A stretch of DNA of 64,000 bases from Bacteroidota bacterium (GTDB taxonomy: Bacteria; Bacteroidota; Bacteroidia; Chitinophagales; Chitinophagaceae): NCBI GenBank assembly GCA_018267925.1, contig JAFDXO010000024.1:1-64000 (forward strand). Reading direction: 5' to 3'. The first letter of the stretch is position 1, and every line of letters begins with the position of its first letter. The notes beneath the pieces were generated by a model. The model had not been told where the DNA came from, made no database searches, and was given only the letters and a program-made list of their open reading frames with translations. A program made the position numbers and the translations under genes. Shown one piece after another: positions 42,577 through 50,769 of the stretch.

Positions 42577-44027
42577 CTAATAACTTTAGTGCCAGCTCAG
42601 AAATCTTATCACACCTTTTTACGGAACATTTTGGAAGTACACCTGATAAAGTAGAACTATTACCGGTTTCCGGTTCCGATAGATGTTATTACCGACTTTC
42701 AAACAAGACCCATACAGCTATCGGAACTTACAATGCCAACACGGCAGAAAACAATAGTTATTTCTATTTCACTCGGTTGTTTCAAAAGCATGGTATTCAA
42801 GTGCCTGAAGTGCTGAAAACAGCAAAGGATAAGAAACATTATTTGCAACAAGATTTGGGCTCAACTACCTTGTTTGACTATTTAATGCAAGAGGGATTTA
42901 CCGATCAGGTGAAAAGTAAATTTCGGCAGGCAATCGAACAATTGGTGTTAGTGCATTGGATGGCCGGAAGAGAAACAAACTTTGAGCAATGCTTTGCTAC
43001 CAAGCGATTTGATGAAAAAGCCATCATGGCAGATTTGCTCTATTTTAAATACTACTTCGCCGACTTGCAAAAGCTTTCTTACAATAAGACTTTGCTTGCT
43101 GATGAGATGGAGGAATTAAGCCGAGAACTGGGACGATTGCAACCTCAAACACTGATGTATCGTGACTTTCAGAGCCGAAATATCATGTTGCACGACAATC
43201 GGGTTTCTTTGATAGACTTTCAAGGAGCCATGCAAGGAGCACCTCAATATGATCTGGCCTCACTGTTGTGGCAAGCCAAAGCACAGTTGCCGGAATCATG
43301 GAAGGAGGAATTGCTCAATGATTATATCACGGCCATGAATGCCTTGCCAATTGCAAGAATGGACGAACGGCATTTTCGAAAAGGATATGCCCAAATGGTG
43401 TTGCTTCGCTTGTTGCAAGTGTTGGGTGCTTATGGCTTTCGTGGATTGTTGGAACGAAAGCCACATTTTTTATCCAGCATAGCACCGGCTCTAAAAAATC
43501 TTGAAATATTTTTAGCATTGCATCCGCACTTGCCGTCCTATCCTGAACTACGCTCTTTGCTTGAAAGGATTAGTAGTCCGGAAATGCAGGCTCGATATGC
43601 CGCACCCGAGGTCGTAAAAGGAGATTGTAAATTGCAGGTTACCATCCAAAGCTTTTCTTATAAAAACGGACTTCCTAAAGATAAAACGGAACATGGTGGA
43701 GGATATGTGTTTGATTGTAGAGGTATTCTTAATCCCGGCAGATTTGAAGCCTATAAGAAATTGACAGGTCTAGATATAGAGGTGCAAAATTTCTTAAAAC
43801 AAGAAACGGCTATGCCCGAATTTTTGCAACATGTGTTTGCGTTAGTATCCATAAGTGTAGAAGATTATTTAGCTCGAGGGTTCGAACATTTGACTGTGTC
43901 TTTTGGTTGCACCGGTGGTCAACACCGTTCGGTTTTTGCAGCCGAGCAATTGGCACAATATCTACATGAACGCTATGGGTTAGCAGTGAAAGCTGCCCAT
44001 CTGAATGAGAAAAAATGGGTGCGTTAA
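42573..44027 (+). CDS. APH-like kinase fused to RapZ C-terminal domain
   Basis: A 484-residue two-domain protein. Residues ~1-330 are an aminoglycoside-phosphotransferase/AmgK-like kinase: a glycine-poor N-lobe (LLPVSGSDRCYYRL), the Brenner motif LMYRDFQSRNIMLH, and the magnesium motif LIDFQGAMQGAPQYDLASLL. AmgK relatives phosphorylate MurNAc or GlcNAc in cell-wall recycling. Residues ~352-484 match the RapZ C-terminal domain (FDCRGILNPGRF, KLTGLDIEVQNFL, SFGCTGGQHRSVFAAEQLA). In E. coli that domain binds glucosamine-6-phosphate and RNA; RapZ's N-terminal Walker domain is absent here. The union suggests a kinase sensing or handling amino sugars. The architecture may exist elsewhere in Bacteroidota; function is inference. 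Operon partner of lpxH and sixA. Confidence 0.88.
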   Translation: MTNNFSASSEILSHLFTEHFGSTPDKVELLPVSGSDRCYYRLSNKTHTAIGTYNANTAENNSYFYFTRLFQKHGIQVPEVLKTAKDKKHYLQQDLGSTTLFDYLMQEGFTDQVKSKFRQAIEQLVLVHWMAGRETNFEQCFATKRFDEKAIMADLLYFKYYFADLQKLSYNKTLLADEMEELSRELGRLQPQTLMYRDFQSRNIMLHDNRVSLIDFQGAMQGAPQYDLASLLWQAKAQLPESWKEELLNDYITAMNALPIARMDERHFRKGYAQMVLLRLLQVLGAYGFRGLLERKPHFLSSIAPALKNLEIFLALHPHLPSYPELRSLLERISSPEMQARYAAPEVVKGDCKLQVTIQSFSYKNGLPKDKTEHGGGYVFDCRGILNPGRFEAYKKLTGLDIEVQNFLKQETAMPEFLQHVFALVSISVEDYLARGFEHLTVSFGCTGGQHRSVFAAEQLAQYLHERYGLAVKAAHLNEKKWVR

Positions 44028-44202
44028 GAATCAGCCATTAAAAGAGAAGCCACGCTAAACTTTTTCAAAAATGCAAAAATTTTGAAAAGAGTTGTGGTTT
44101 TTAAACGCGGATAGAAACTTGTGTTTTGATGACAGAACGAAGAGAAATGGTGTTATATACAAGTTGATTTTGTTATAGTGTATCTTTTCGGGATTAAGTA
44201 AA

Positions 44203-44227
44203 ACAAAAAATCGCCCTAAGGCGATTT
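44203..44227 (-). terminator. Terminator of tRNA-Ala
   Basis: AAATCGCC pairs with GGCGATTT around CTAA. On the minus strand the stem is followed by TTTGTTTT, and it begins 7 nt past the tRNA end. Confidence 0.75.
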
Positions 44228-44234
44228 AAAGCTG

Positions 44235-44308
<74 letters not shown>

Positions 44309-44335
44309 AAGTATGATGTGCCGGTTATGCGGGAG

Positions 44336-44343
44336 CAAATCTA
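44336..44343 (-). promoter_or_regulatory. -7 element for tRNA-Ala
   Basis: Minus strand TAGATTTG followed by CTCC, 27 nt before the tRNA. A -33 TTG at the usual spacing was not found. Confidence 0.5.
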
Positions 44344-44391
44344 TACATTGTCGTTGCTTTTTCACATAGGCAACTCAAATATTTTATCTTC

Positions 44392-45045
44392 TTACTTCTT
44401 CTTACTAAAAAAATCACGTAATTCTTTGCTCATTTCTTCTCCGCGTTTTCGAAGATCTTGCAGTTCATCATTTACATTCTTTTTAAACTTTTGAAAATCG
44501 AGGGGTTCACCTCCGGTCATATATTGTATCTCTTCCGGTGTGCGTGCAAGCGGAATGACAATCCAAGAAATTATATAGGCTAAGAAACCAATGCCTGCTG
44601 TCAAGAACAGAACTACCATAATTAAGCGCACAATGACGGGATCTATATCAAAATAATTGGCAATCCCACTACAAACACCCCCCAGCATTTTATCGTTAGG
44701 GTTGCGATATAAACGATGTTGACCTCCTGTGGTGCGGGGTTCATATCTTGTGGGCAGGTAAGGATTGGTGGCTGAGGCATTGTCAGAACTAATAGAATAA
44801 GCCGGACCTAACGTGTCTATAACTTTAGTTACATCTGCCTTGTCCACACAAGGAGTACCGGATTGTAAACGTGCGGAAAATAGTTCGGCAATTCTATACT
44901 CAATGTCTTGAATGATTTCGTCCTTTCCTTCTTCGTTGGAAAAATGTAGCTCTAAAGATTTTATATAGTCGCGTAAAGCGAGGTAGGCATCTTCCTCAAT
45001 TGGAATTAGACGACCGGCAAGATTAATTTGAATGATACGTTGCAT
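44392..45045 (-). CDS. PspC-domain membrane protein
   Basis: A 217-residue protein. The N-terminal ~95 residues are a soluble domain (INLAGRLIPIEEDAYLALRDYIKSLELHFSNEEGKDEII) often found ahead of PspC in Bacteroidota. Then comes the PspC domain with LYRNPNDKMLGGVCSGIANYFDIDPVIVRLIMVVLFL, a transmembrane helix (~134-166), and a charged C-terminal tail. PspC proteins act in envelope stress. The padR gene upstream is 14 nt away, so a co-transcribed regulator-target pair is likely. Confidence 0.92.
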   Translation of the reverse strand: MQRIIQINLAGRLIPIEEDAYLALRDYIKSLELHFSNEEGKDEIIQDIEYRIAELFSARLQSGTPCVDKADVTKVIDTLGPAYSISSDNASATNPYLPTRYEPRTTGGQHRLYRNPNDKMLGGVCSGIANYFDIDPVIVRLIMVVLFLTAGIGFLAYIISWIVIPLARTPEEIQYMTGGEPLDFQKFKKNVNDELQDLRKRGEEMSKELRDFFSKKK

Positions 45046-45059
45046 TGTTAAAGTAAATT

Positions 45060-45389
45060 TTATTGTGCTGTTATATGATTTACGGCATCGCTCAGCTCAG
45101 CCCAGCTTGCCAATAGTTGATGGTAAAATTTCAAACCCGGTTTGGTGAGTGTGTAATATTTGCGGGGTGGGCCGGAGGGGGATTCTTCCCAGCGATAGGT
45201 CAGTACTTCGGCATTTTTGAGCCGTGTAAGCAAGGGGTATAAGGTACCCTCCAATACAATCAAGTTTGATTTTTTCAATTGTTCTAAAATATCACTGGGA
45301 TAGGCTTCTTTTTCTCGAAAAATTATTCCAAGGATGCACAATTCCAACAAGCCTTTCCGCATTTGCGATTCCGTATTCTCAATATTCAT
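45060..45389 (-). CDS. PadR-family transcriptional regulator
   Basis: A 109-residue winged helix-turn-helix protein. The core is KGLLELCILGIIFREKEAYPSDILEQLKKSNLIVLEGTLYPLLTRLKNAEVLTYRWEES with the wing SGPPRKYYTLTKPG. PadR proteins bind as dimers and often repress their own operon; with pspC downstream it may control a membrane-stress response. Ligand unknown. A strong promoter stands just upstream on the minus strand. Confidence 0.93.
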   Translation of the reverse strand: MNIENTESQMRKGLLELCILGIIFREKEAYPSDILEQLKKSNLIVLEGTLYPLLTRLKNAEVLTYRWEESPSGPPRKYYTLTKPGLKFYHQLLASWAELSDAVNHITAQ

Positions 45390-45408
45390 CCTAAAGTCAA
45401 TTACAGTG

Positions 45409-45439
45409 CAAAGCTATTGCAAAAACAAATACTATGCAA
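45409..45439 (-). promoter_or_regulatory. Promoter of the padR-pspC operon
   Basis: Minus strand TTG (45437-45439), 20 nt, then TAGCTTTG (45409-45416), an ideal Bacteroidota promoter. The ATG is 19 nt downstream. An A/T-rich dyad region nearby could hold the PadR operator, but no clear palindrome was found. Confidence 0.7.
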
Positions 45440-45497
45440 TGCCAAGTACTGTTTATAGAAAAATTAACAAAAAAAAATTCACCAACTTTGTGATACG

Positions 45498-46898
45498 ATG
45501 TTTAATTCAATTTCGGAATCTGATTTAGAATTTTTCTGTTCAGCCATAGGCACAACTTACGTAATAACAAGTGAAGATCAGTTGCTTCGTTGTGCATCCG
45601 ACCATACAGAAGATTTTGTGTATAAACCGGAGGTAGTGCTACAACCCGCCAATGCAAAAGAGATTAGTGAATTGCTGTGCTATTGTAATGAACAAAATAT
45701 TGCTGTAACACCTCGTGGAGCAGGCACAGGATTGAGTGGGGGGGCATTGCCAATTTTTGGAGGTGTGTGCTTAGATACCAAAAGGTTAAACCAAATTTTG
45801 ACTATTGACGAGCAAAATTTTCAAGTGATTACCGAGCCGGGTGTCATAACGGAAGAATTGCAACAGCAAGTTCGTTTGCATGGATTGATGTATCCGCCCG
45901 ACCCAGCCAGCCGCGGTTCTTGCTTTATTGGCGGCAATATTGCAGAAAATTCGGGTGGGCCAAGAGCTGTAAAGTATGGTGTGGTAAAAGATTATGTGCT
46001 GAACTTAGAAGTTGTATTGCCCAATGGAGAAATTATTTGGACGGGTGCCAATGTGTTGAAAAACGCAACGGGATATAATCTGACACAGTTGATTGTAGGC
46101 AGTGAAGGAACCTTAGGAGTTGTTACAAAAATTGTTTTACGCCTTATTCCTGCTGTTCAGCATGATTTATTAATGTTGGTTCCTTTTCGTTCTGCCGAAG
46201 CAGCCTGCGAAGCTGTAAATGCCATTATGCTAAACGGTATCATGCCGTCAGCATTAGAGTTTATGGAGCGGGATGCTATTGTTTGGGCTATGGATTTTGT
46301 ACAACATTCGGCCGTGCCGTTGGCTTCAGATATTCAAGCACATTTACTTGTTGAGGTTGATGGAAACGATTCAGAATTGCTGTATAAGGAGATGGAAAAA
46401 ATCTCTGAATTACTGAGCCGGTTTGATATTGGTGACATATTGTTTGCCGATAGTCATGAACAAAAGCAAATGCTTTGGAACTTGCGAAGGAAGGTGGGTG
46501 AAGCCGTCAAGAGCAATTCTGTATATAAAGAAGAAGATACCGTAGTGCCACGTGCTGCCTTACCTCAATTGTTGCGTGCTGTAAAGCGAATTGGTGCTGA
46601 ATACGGTTTTCATTCGGTATGTTATGGTCATGCAGGTGATGGCAACTTGCATATAAACATTGTGAAGCAGAACATGAGTGAGGAAGATTGGTTAGGTAAA
46701 CTACCCTTAGGCATACGCAAATTGTTTGAAGAAGTTGTGAAGTTAGGAGGTACGATTTCCGGTGAACATGGTATAGGTTTGGTGCAAAAGAACTATTTGG
46801 ATGTTGTGTTTTCAGAAACGCAAATACGATTGATGAAGGAAATAAAACGAGTTTTTGATCCAAACGGTATTCTCAATCCGGGAAAAATATTTGTGTGA
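45498..46898 (+). CDS. FAD-linked oxidase (GlcD-like, D-2-hydroxyacid dehydrogenase)
   Basis: A 466-residue flavoprotein oxidising a D-2-hydroxyacid such as glycolate, D-lactate or D-2-hydroxyglutarate. The FAD-binding_4 domain carries VTPRGAGTGLSGGALP and PDPASRGSCFIGGNIAENSGGPRAVKYG, then KNATGYNLTQLIVGSEGTLGV. The C-terminal FAD-oxidase domain contains CYGHAGDGNLHINIV, with the histidines typical of the family, and GTISGEHGIGLVQK. The exact substrate is not decided by sequence. No partner iron-sulfur subunit (GlcF) gene is adjacent. Confidence 0.9.
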   Translation: MFNSISESDLEFFCSAIGTTYVITSEDQLLRCASDHTEDFVYKPEVVLQPANAKEISELLCYCNEQNIAVTPRGAGTGLSGGALPIFGGVCLDTKRLNQILTIDEQNFQVITEPGVITEELQQQVRLHGLMYPPDPASRGSCFIGGNIAENSGGPRAVKYGVVKDYVLNLEVVLPNGEIIWTGANVLKNATGYNLTQLIVGSEGTLGVVTKIVLRLIPAVQHDLLMLVPFRSAEAACEAVNAIMLNGIMPSALEFMERDAIVWAMDFVQHSAVPLASDIQAHLLVEVDGNDSELLYKEMEKISELLSRFDIGDILFADSHEQKQMLWNLRRKVGEAVKSNSVYKEEDTVVPRAALPQLLRAVKRIGAEYGFHSVCYGHAGDGNLHINIVKQNMSEEDWLGKLPLGIRKLFEEVVKLGGTISGEHGIGLVQKNYLDVVFSETQIRLMKEIKRVFDPNGILNPGKIFV

Positions 46899-47221
46899 GA
46901 AAAGCTCAATGGACAATCCGGAATAAATGACTTTTGAATGAGCTTTTTTCTTCTTTTAGTATTGCTAAATGGCAAATAAAACTTGGGAAAATGAGGCTGA
47001 TATTGATAAGCGGAGCTACGTGTGATGATTACACATAGGATCTATACCTTTGGCTATTTAGTATTTTGTGCGTATATCGAAAGTGAAACTATTTACCAGT
47101 AAGAATCACTTTATTCGTTCTTACAAAAAGAGACGCTACCTTTTACCCAATTGTAGTTTCAATTTTGCTCAGTCTGTAATTAGAAATGACAGAACAATTT
47201 TAAAAAGGATTTAAAAGCTAT
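46899..47221. other. Gene-free convergent region
   Basis: About 320 nt between the GlcD-like gene and the leftward nitronate-monooxygenase-like gene. It holds a hairpin terminator at its left edge, a lone plus-strand TACCTTTG (47045-47052) with no gene downstream, and a 7-bp stem GTAAGAA/TTCTTAC around 47100-47126 without a T-run. Nothing else was recognised. Confidence 0.55.
46900..46949 (+). terminator. Possible terminator of the GlcD-like gene
   Basis: AAAAGCTCA (46900-46908) pairs with TGAGCTTTT, followed by further Ts. The 30-nt loop is long, so it is weaker than the other terminators listed. Confidence 0.5.
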
Positions 47222-48175
47222 TTAAAATTGAAAAGGATGGTTCATGGTGTGCATAAATTCTTGCCAAACATGGGCAACGATTTCGCCTGCCGGCTTTATC
47301 TCTTTGATGATGGCACTCACTTGCCCAATTTCCAATTCGCCTTCAAATAATTCGCCTTCAAACATGCCTTTTTTAGCACGTCCTCTGCCAAGTAGGGTGT
47401 TTAATTCCTCCTTGTTGGCACACCGCGCTTCTGCCTGCTGCACTTGTTGATAAAAGTTATTTTTCAATAATCGAACAGGGGTGAGTTCTTTTAAGGAAAG
47501 CATGGTGTCGCCTTCATTTGCTTGTATAATTAATTCTTTGAAAGCCATGTGACTGGATGCTTCTGGTGTACAGACAAAGCGAGTGCCCATTTGTACCGCT
47601 TCTGCACCTAAAGCCATCATCGCATACATGCCACGACCCGTAGCAATGCCACCTGCCGCAATAAGGGGAATTTGAATTGCTTCACGAACGGACGGAATCA
47701 GGCAAAGGGTGGTTGTTTCTTCTCGCCCGTTGTGTCCGCCGGCTTCAAAACCTTCAGCTACAACTGCATCTACACCGGCATCTTGGCTTTTCTTGGCAAA
47801 TTTTGCACTGCTTACCACATGCACAACCGTAATGCCTGCATTTTTAAGAATGGAAGTCCATGTCTTAGGGTTTCCGGCAGAAGTAAAAACAATTGGAACC
47901 TTTTCTTCTAAAATTGTTTCGATATGCTTGTCTATGTCAGGGTATAGTAATGGTAGATTAACACCAAAAGGCTTGCTGGTAGCGGCTTTACACTTCTGTA
48001 TATGTTCTTTAAGTGTTTGAGGGTACATACTTCCTGCACCAATTAGCCCAAGCCCGCCAGCATTACTTACGGCAGAAGCCAATCGCCAACCAGATGCCCA
48101 AATCATGCCTGCTTGAATGAGGGGATAATCAATGCTAAAAAGTTGAGTAATTCGGTTGTTAAAAGCAGGTTGCAT
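47222..48175 (-). CDS. Nitronate monooxygenase / FabK-like flavoprotein
   Basis: A 317-residue FMN-dependent TIM-barrel protein of the 2-nitropropane-dioxygenase/enoyl-ACP reductase II superfamily. Visible are PLIQAGMIWASGWRLASAVSNAGGLGLIG, VVAEGFEAGGHNGREE and PLIAAGGIATGRGMYAMMALGAEAVQMGTRFV, the FMN phosphate loop. Nitronate monooxygenases and FabK share this layout, so the function is undecided. It is the last gene of a long leftward run, 42 nt after the nucleotidyltransferase. Confidence 0.88.
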   Translation of the reverse strand: MQPAFNNRITQLFSIDYPLIQAGMIWASGWRLASAVSNAGGLGLIGAGSMYPQTLKEHIQKCKAATSKPFGVNLPLLYPDIDKHIETILEEKVPIVFTSAGNPKTWTSILKNAGITVVHVVSSAKFAKKSQDAGVDAVVAEGFEAGGHNGREETTTLCLIPSVREAIQIPLIAAGGIATGRGMYAMMALGAEAVQMGTRFVCTPEASSHMAFKELIIQANEGDTMLSLKELTPVRLLKNNFYQQVQQAEARCANKEELNTLLGRGRAKKGMFEGELFEGELEIGQVSAIIKEIKPAGEIVAHVWQEFMHTMNHPFQF

Positions 48176-48217
48176 AAGGCAAGCAAATGTTTTTCAATCT
48201 AAAAAAGGAAGTCTATT

Positions 48218-49216
48218 TTATCCTAAGTCAATTTCTGTGTTGTCGCCTATGTTTAAGCTTTGGCTCAAACCGCGTACAAAAGCATCGTTACCGATGATGG
48301 AAGAGTGCAACACTACTTCATCCAACTCGGCAAAAGATCCAATGATAGAATCTTTGACAATGGAATATTTTATAGTGGTGTATTCGCCAATGGAGACATT
48401 GGGTCCGATAATAGAATTGGTAATGTTGCAACCCTCTGCAATGTTGACGGGTGGAATGACAACTGTGTTGTGAAAGTTGTATTCTTTTTGATTAATGCCA
48501 TTCTCTTCCATTTGTTTGAGTAGAATTGCATTGGTAGCCAGCAGGGTTTCTTTTTTTCCACAGTCAAACCAATTGTTTACCCGAAATGCTTTGAATGGCA
48601 CACCGGCTTCTACCATTTGTTGAAGCGCGTGAGTTAAATGATATTCGCCATCTTCGTCATTCCGATTATACAGATTTTTATCGAGAGCTGCATAAAGAGC
48701 CTTGGTTTCTTTGATGTAATAAACACCTACCAAAGCCATGTTTGATTTTGGAATGAGTGGTTTTTCTACCATGCGCAAAACATTGTCTTTATTGTCGAGT
48801 TCTGCTACGCCAAAGCTTCGAGGATCATCTACCTTACGTACACCAATTTGTGAAATGGGGCTATCTAAAAGGTCTTTTACATTGTAGTCAAAAATAGTGT
48901 CGCCCAACACAATCAGCACTTCGTCATCTTGCACAGCATCGCGTGTCAGCCAAATAGCATGTCCGGTTCCTCGGCGATCGTTTTGTGTAACGAGCGAATA
49001 GGAGAGTTCTGGATAGGTTTTAGCGATATAACGCTGAATTTTTTCACCCAGATATCCGATGACAAATACAAATTCGGTTACACCGGCATCCAGCAATTGG
49101 TCAATGATCACGCCAAGAATTGTTTTTCCGGCAATGGGGATGAGTGCTTTGGGTTGTGTATAGGTCAGAGGACGAAGTTTGGTGCCGGCACCTGCAACTG
49201 GAATTATGGCTTTCAC
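48218..49216 (-). CDS. Sugar nucleotidyltransferase with left-handed beta-helix tail
   Basis: Forms a nucleotide sugar from a sugar-1-phosphate and NTP. The 332-residue protein has the signature KAIIPVAGAGTKLRPLTYTQPKALIPIAGK (Lys in place of the usual Arg in GTRLRP), a catalytic domain to about residue 235, and hexapeptide repeats behind it (VNIAEGCNITNSIIGPNVSIGEYTTI). It resembles RmlA or GlmU-like enzymes; sugar and nucleotide are unclear. A MurU-like role, paired with the amino-sugar kinase-like fusion 4 kb away, is conceivable. The start codon is GTG; no ATG fits. Confidence 0.88.
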   Translation of the reverse strand: MKAIIPVAGAGTKLRPLTYTQPKALIPIAGKTILGVIIDQLLDAGVTEFVFVIGYLGEKIQRYIAKTYPELSYSLVTQNDRRGTGHAIWLTRDAVQDDEVLIVLGDTIFDYNVKDLLDSPISQIGVRKVDDPRSFGVAELDNKDNVLRMVEKPLIPKSNMALVGVYYIKETKALYAALDKNLYNRNDEDGEYHLTHALQQMVEAGVPFKAFRVNNWFDCGKKETLLATNAILLKQMEENGINQKEYNFHNTVVIPPVNIAEGCNITNSIIGPNVSIGEYTTIKYSIVKDSIIGSFAELDEVVLHSSIIGNDAFVRGLSQSLNIGDNTEIDLG

Positions 49217-49272
49217 GCTATAATTTTTTTGGGCTGTGAAATTAATAAAGAATGGTGTAAAAGAAGTTAGAA

Positions 49273-49872
49273 CTACTTACTTGCTTTAATACTTTCCCAT
49301 GTTTGGTATAGAGATTCTTGGGTAGGGCGATTATCCGGAATTTCTGATAAAGGCTGACAAGCGTACCAGTCTTGAAAGCAGTCTTGAGGTAAGGATTGAT
49401 AAAGGGCGGTTCCTTTTGTTTTCCAAGCAATCATTTCATCACTCACTTCTTTGATGATTTTTGCCGGATTACCTACTACTAAAGATCGTTTTGGAATAAT
49501 TGTTTTTGCGGGCACAAAAGATAAAGCACCAATGATACTTTCGTCTTCTATCACCACTTCGTCCATCAAAACACTGTTCATGCCTACCAGCACATTTCGT
49601 CCGACGGTGGCACCATGAATGATAGCTCCATGCCCTATGTGTGCGCCTTCTTTTAAAACTACCGTAACACCTGGGAACATGTGTACTGTACAGTTTTCCT
49701 GCACATTGCAACCATCTTCAATCACAATGCCGCCCCAATCACCACGCAAGGCAGCTCCTGGTCCGATATATACGTCTTTGCCAATAATTACATTTCCGGT
49801 AACTGCAGCTTGTGGGTGAACAAATGATGAGGGGTGCACAACCGGTATAAACCCTTTAAATGCGTAGAACAT
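49273..49872 (-). CDS. Gamma-carbonic-anhydrase-like hexapeptide protein (PaaY/CaiE type)
   Basis: A 199-residue left-handed beta-helix protein, expected to be a trimer. Repeated hexapeptides run from about residue 22 to 120 (VIIGKDVYIGPGAALRG, VVIEDESIIGA), and three histidines placed as zinc ligands (residues 64, 81, 86) are present, so a metal site is possible. The family includes carbonic anhydrases, PaaY thioesterases and CaiE. The C-terminal ~50 residues form a non-repetitive helix extension. It lies between the ppx and nucleotidyltransferase genes on the same strand; no acyl-CoA or carnitine genes support a special role. Confidence 0.9.
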   Translation of the reverse strand: MFYAFKGFIPVVHPSSFVHPQAAVTGNVIIGKDVYIGPGAALRGDWGGIVIEDGCNVQENCTVHMFPGVTVVLKEGAHIGHGAIIHGATVGRNVLVGMNSVLMDEVVIEDESIIGALSFVPAKTIIPKRSLVVGNPAKIIKEVSDEMIAWKTKGTALYQSLPQDCFQDWYACQPLSEIPDNRPTQESLYQTWESIKASK

Positions 49873-49884
49873 AATTCAAAGTTA

Positions 49885-50769
49885 CTATACGCCTACATTT
49901 TCTTTATACAACATTCTCACTATTCCGTCGGATAACCCTATTTTAGGAACATATACTTCGGTAGCTCCCACCCATCTCATAATTGAGATGTAGATTTGCA
50001 ATGCAGGCACAATCACATCTGCTCGATCATCACGAAAACCATAGAAGTGTTTTCGTTCGGCAATAGATGCAAAACTCAACTCTTTATAGTATTCTTTGAG
50101 TAGCTCAATAGGCAATGGTTTTCCTTCCTTTCTTTTGGATAAGGAAAATATTTTGTTGATGTTTCCGCCACTTCCGATTGCTTCAATCGGTGCATAGTTT
50201 TTAACGTTCGTTTTTAAAAAAACACGAAGTGAATCCCAAGTTGTTTCACTAACGGTGTTTTGCAATAGTCTTATTGTGCCTATGTTGAAAGACTCTTTGA
50301 AAACTATTTTATTTTGAGAATAAAATGTCAATTCTGTGCTGCCACCTCCCACATCAATATATAAGTAAGACTTGTTGTAGGAAAGGTTTTCGGCAATGTG
50401 TGTTTCATAAATAATATTAGCTTCTTCGCTCCCGGATATGATGTCAATCGCGATGCCGGTTTCTTGTTTAATTTGCTCAATGATTTCTTTTCCGTTTGAT
50501 GCGTCGCGCATGGCTGAGGTTGCACAAGCACGCATGTGTTCTACTTTATACACTTTCATCAACAACTGATAAGCCTTCATAGTTTCCATAAATATTTCTC
50601 GCCGCTCGGGAGAAATAAATCCTTTAGAAAACACATCTATTCCTAAACGTAAAGGGATACGAAGCAAATTAAGTTTTGTAAAATCTACCGTGCCATCGCT
50701 ATAAGGGAGAGCTTCTGAAATAAGCAAACGAGCGGCATTAGAGCCTATATCAATAGCGGCAAGAATCAC
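49885..50769 (-). CDS. ppx: Exopolyphosphatase, Ppx/GppA family
   Basis: Hydrolyses polyphosphate or pppGpp. The 294-residue protein comprises the two-lobed ASKHA core only: IDIGSNAARLLIS phosphate-binding loop 1, then SGSEEANIIYE, and the second loop SYLYIDVGGGSTELTFY. Longer Ppx proteins have an HD-like C-terminal half that is absent here. It starts with GTG inside the ppk1 stop codon (4-nt overlap), so synthesis and breakdown of polyphosphate are coupled at the level of translation. Confidence 0.92.
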   Translation of the reverse strand: MILAAIDIGSNAARLLISEALPYSDGTVDFTKLNLLRIPLRLGIDVFSKGFISPERREIFMETMKAYQLLMKVYKVEHMRACATSAMRDASNGKEIIEQIKQETGIAIDIISGSEEANIIYETHIAENLSYNKSYLYIDVGGGSTELTFYSQNKIVFKESFNIGTIRLLQNTVSETTWDSLRVFLKTNVKNYAPIEAIGSGGNINKIFSLSKRKEGKPLPIELLKEYYKELSFASIAERKHFYGFRDDRADVIVPALQIYISIMRWVGATEVYVPKIGLSDGIVRMLYKENVGV

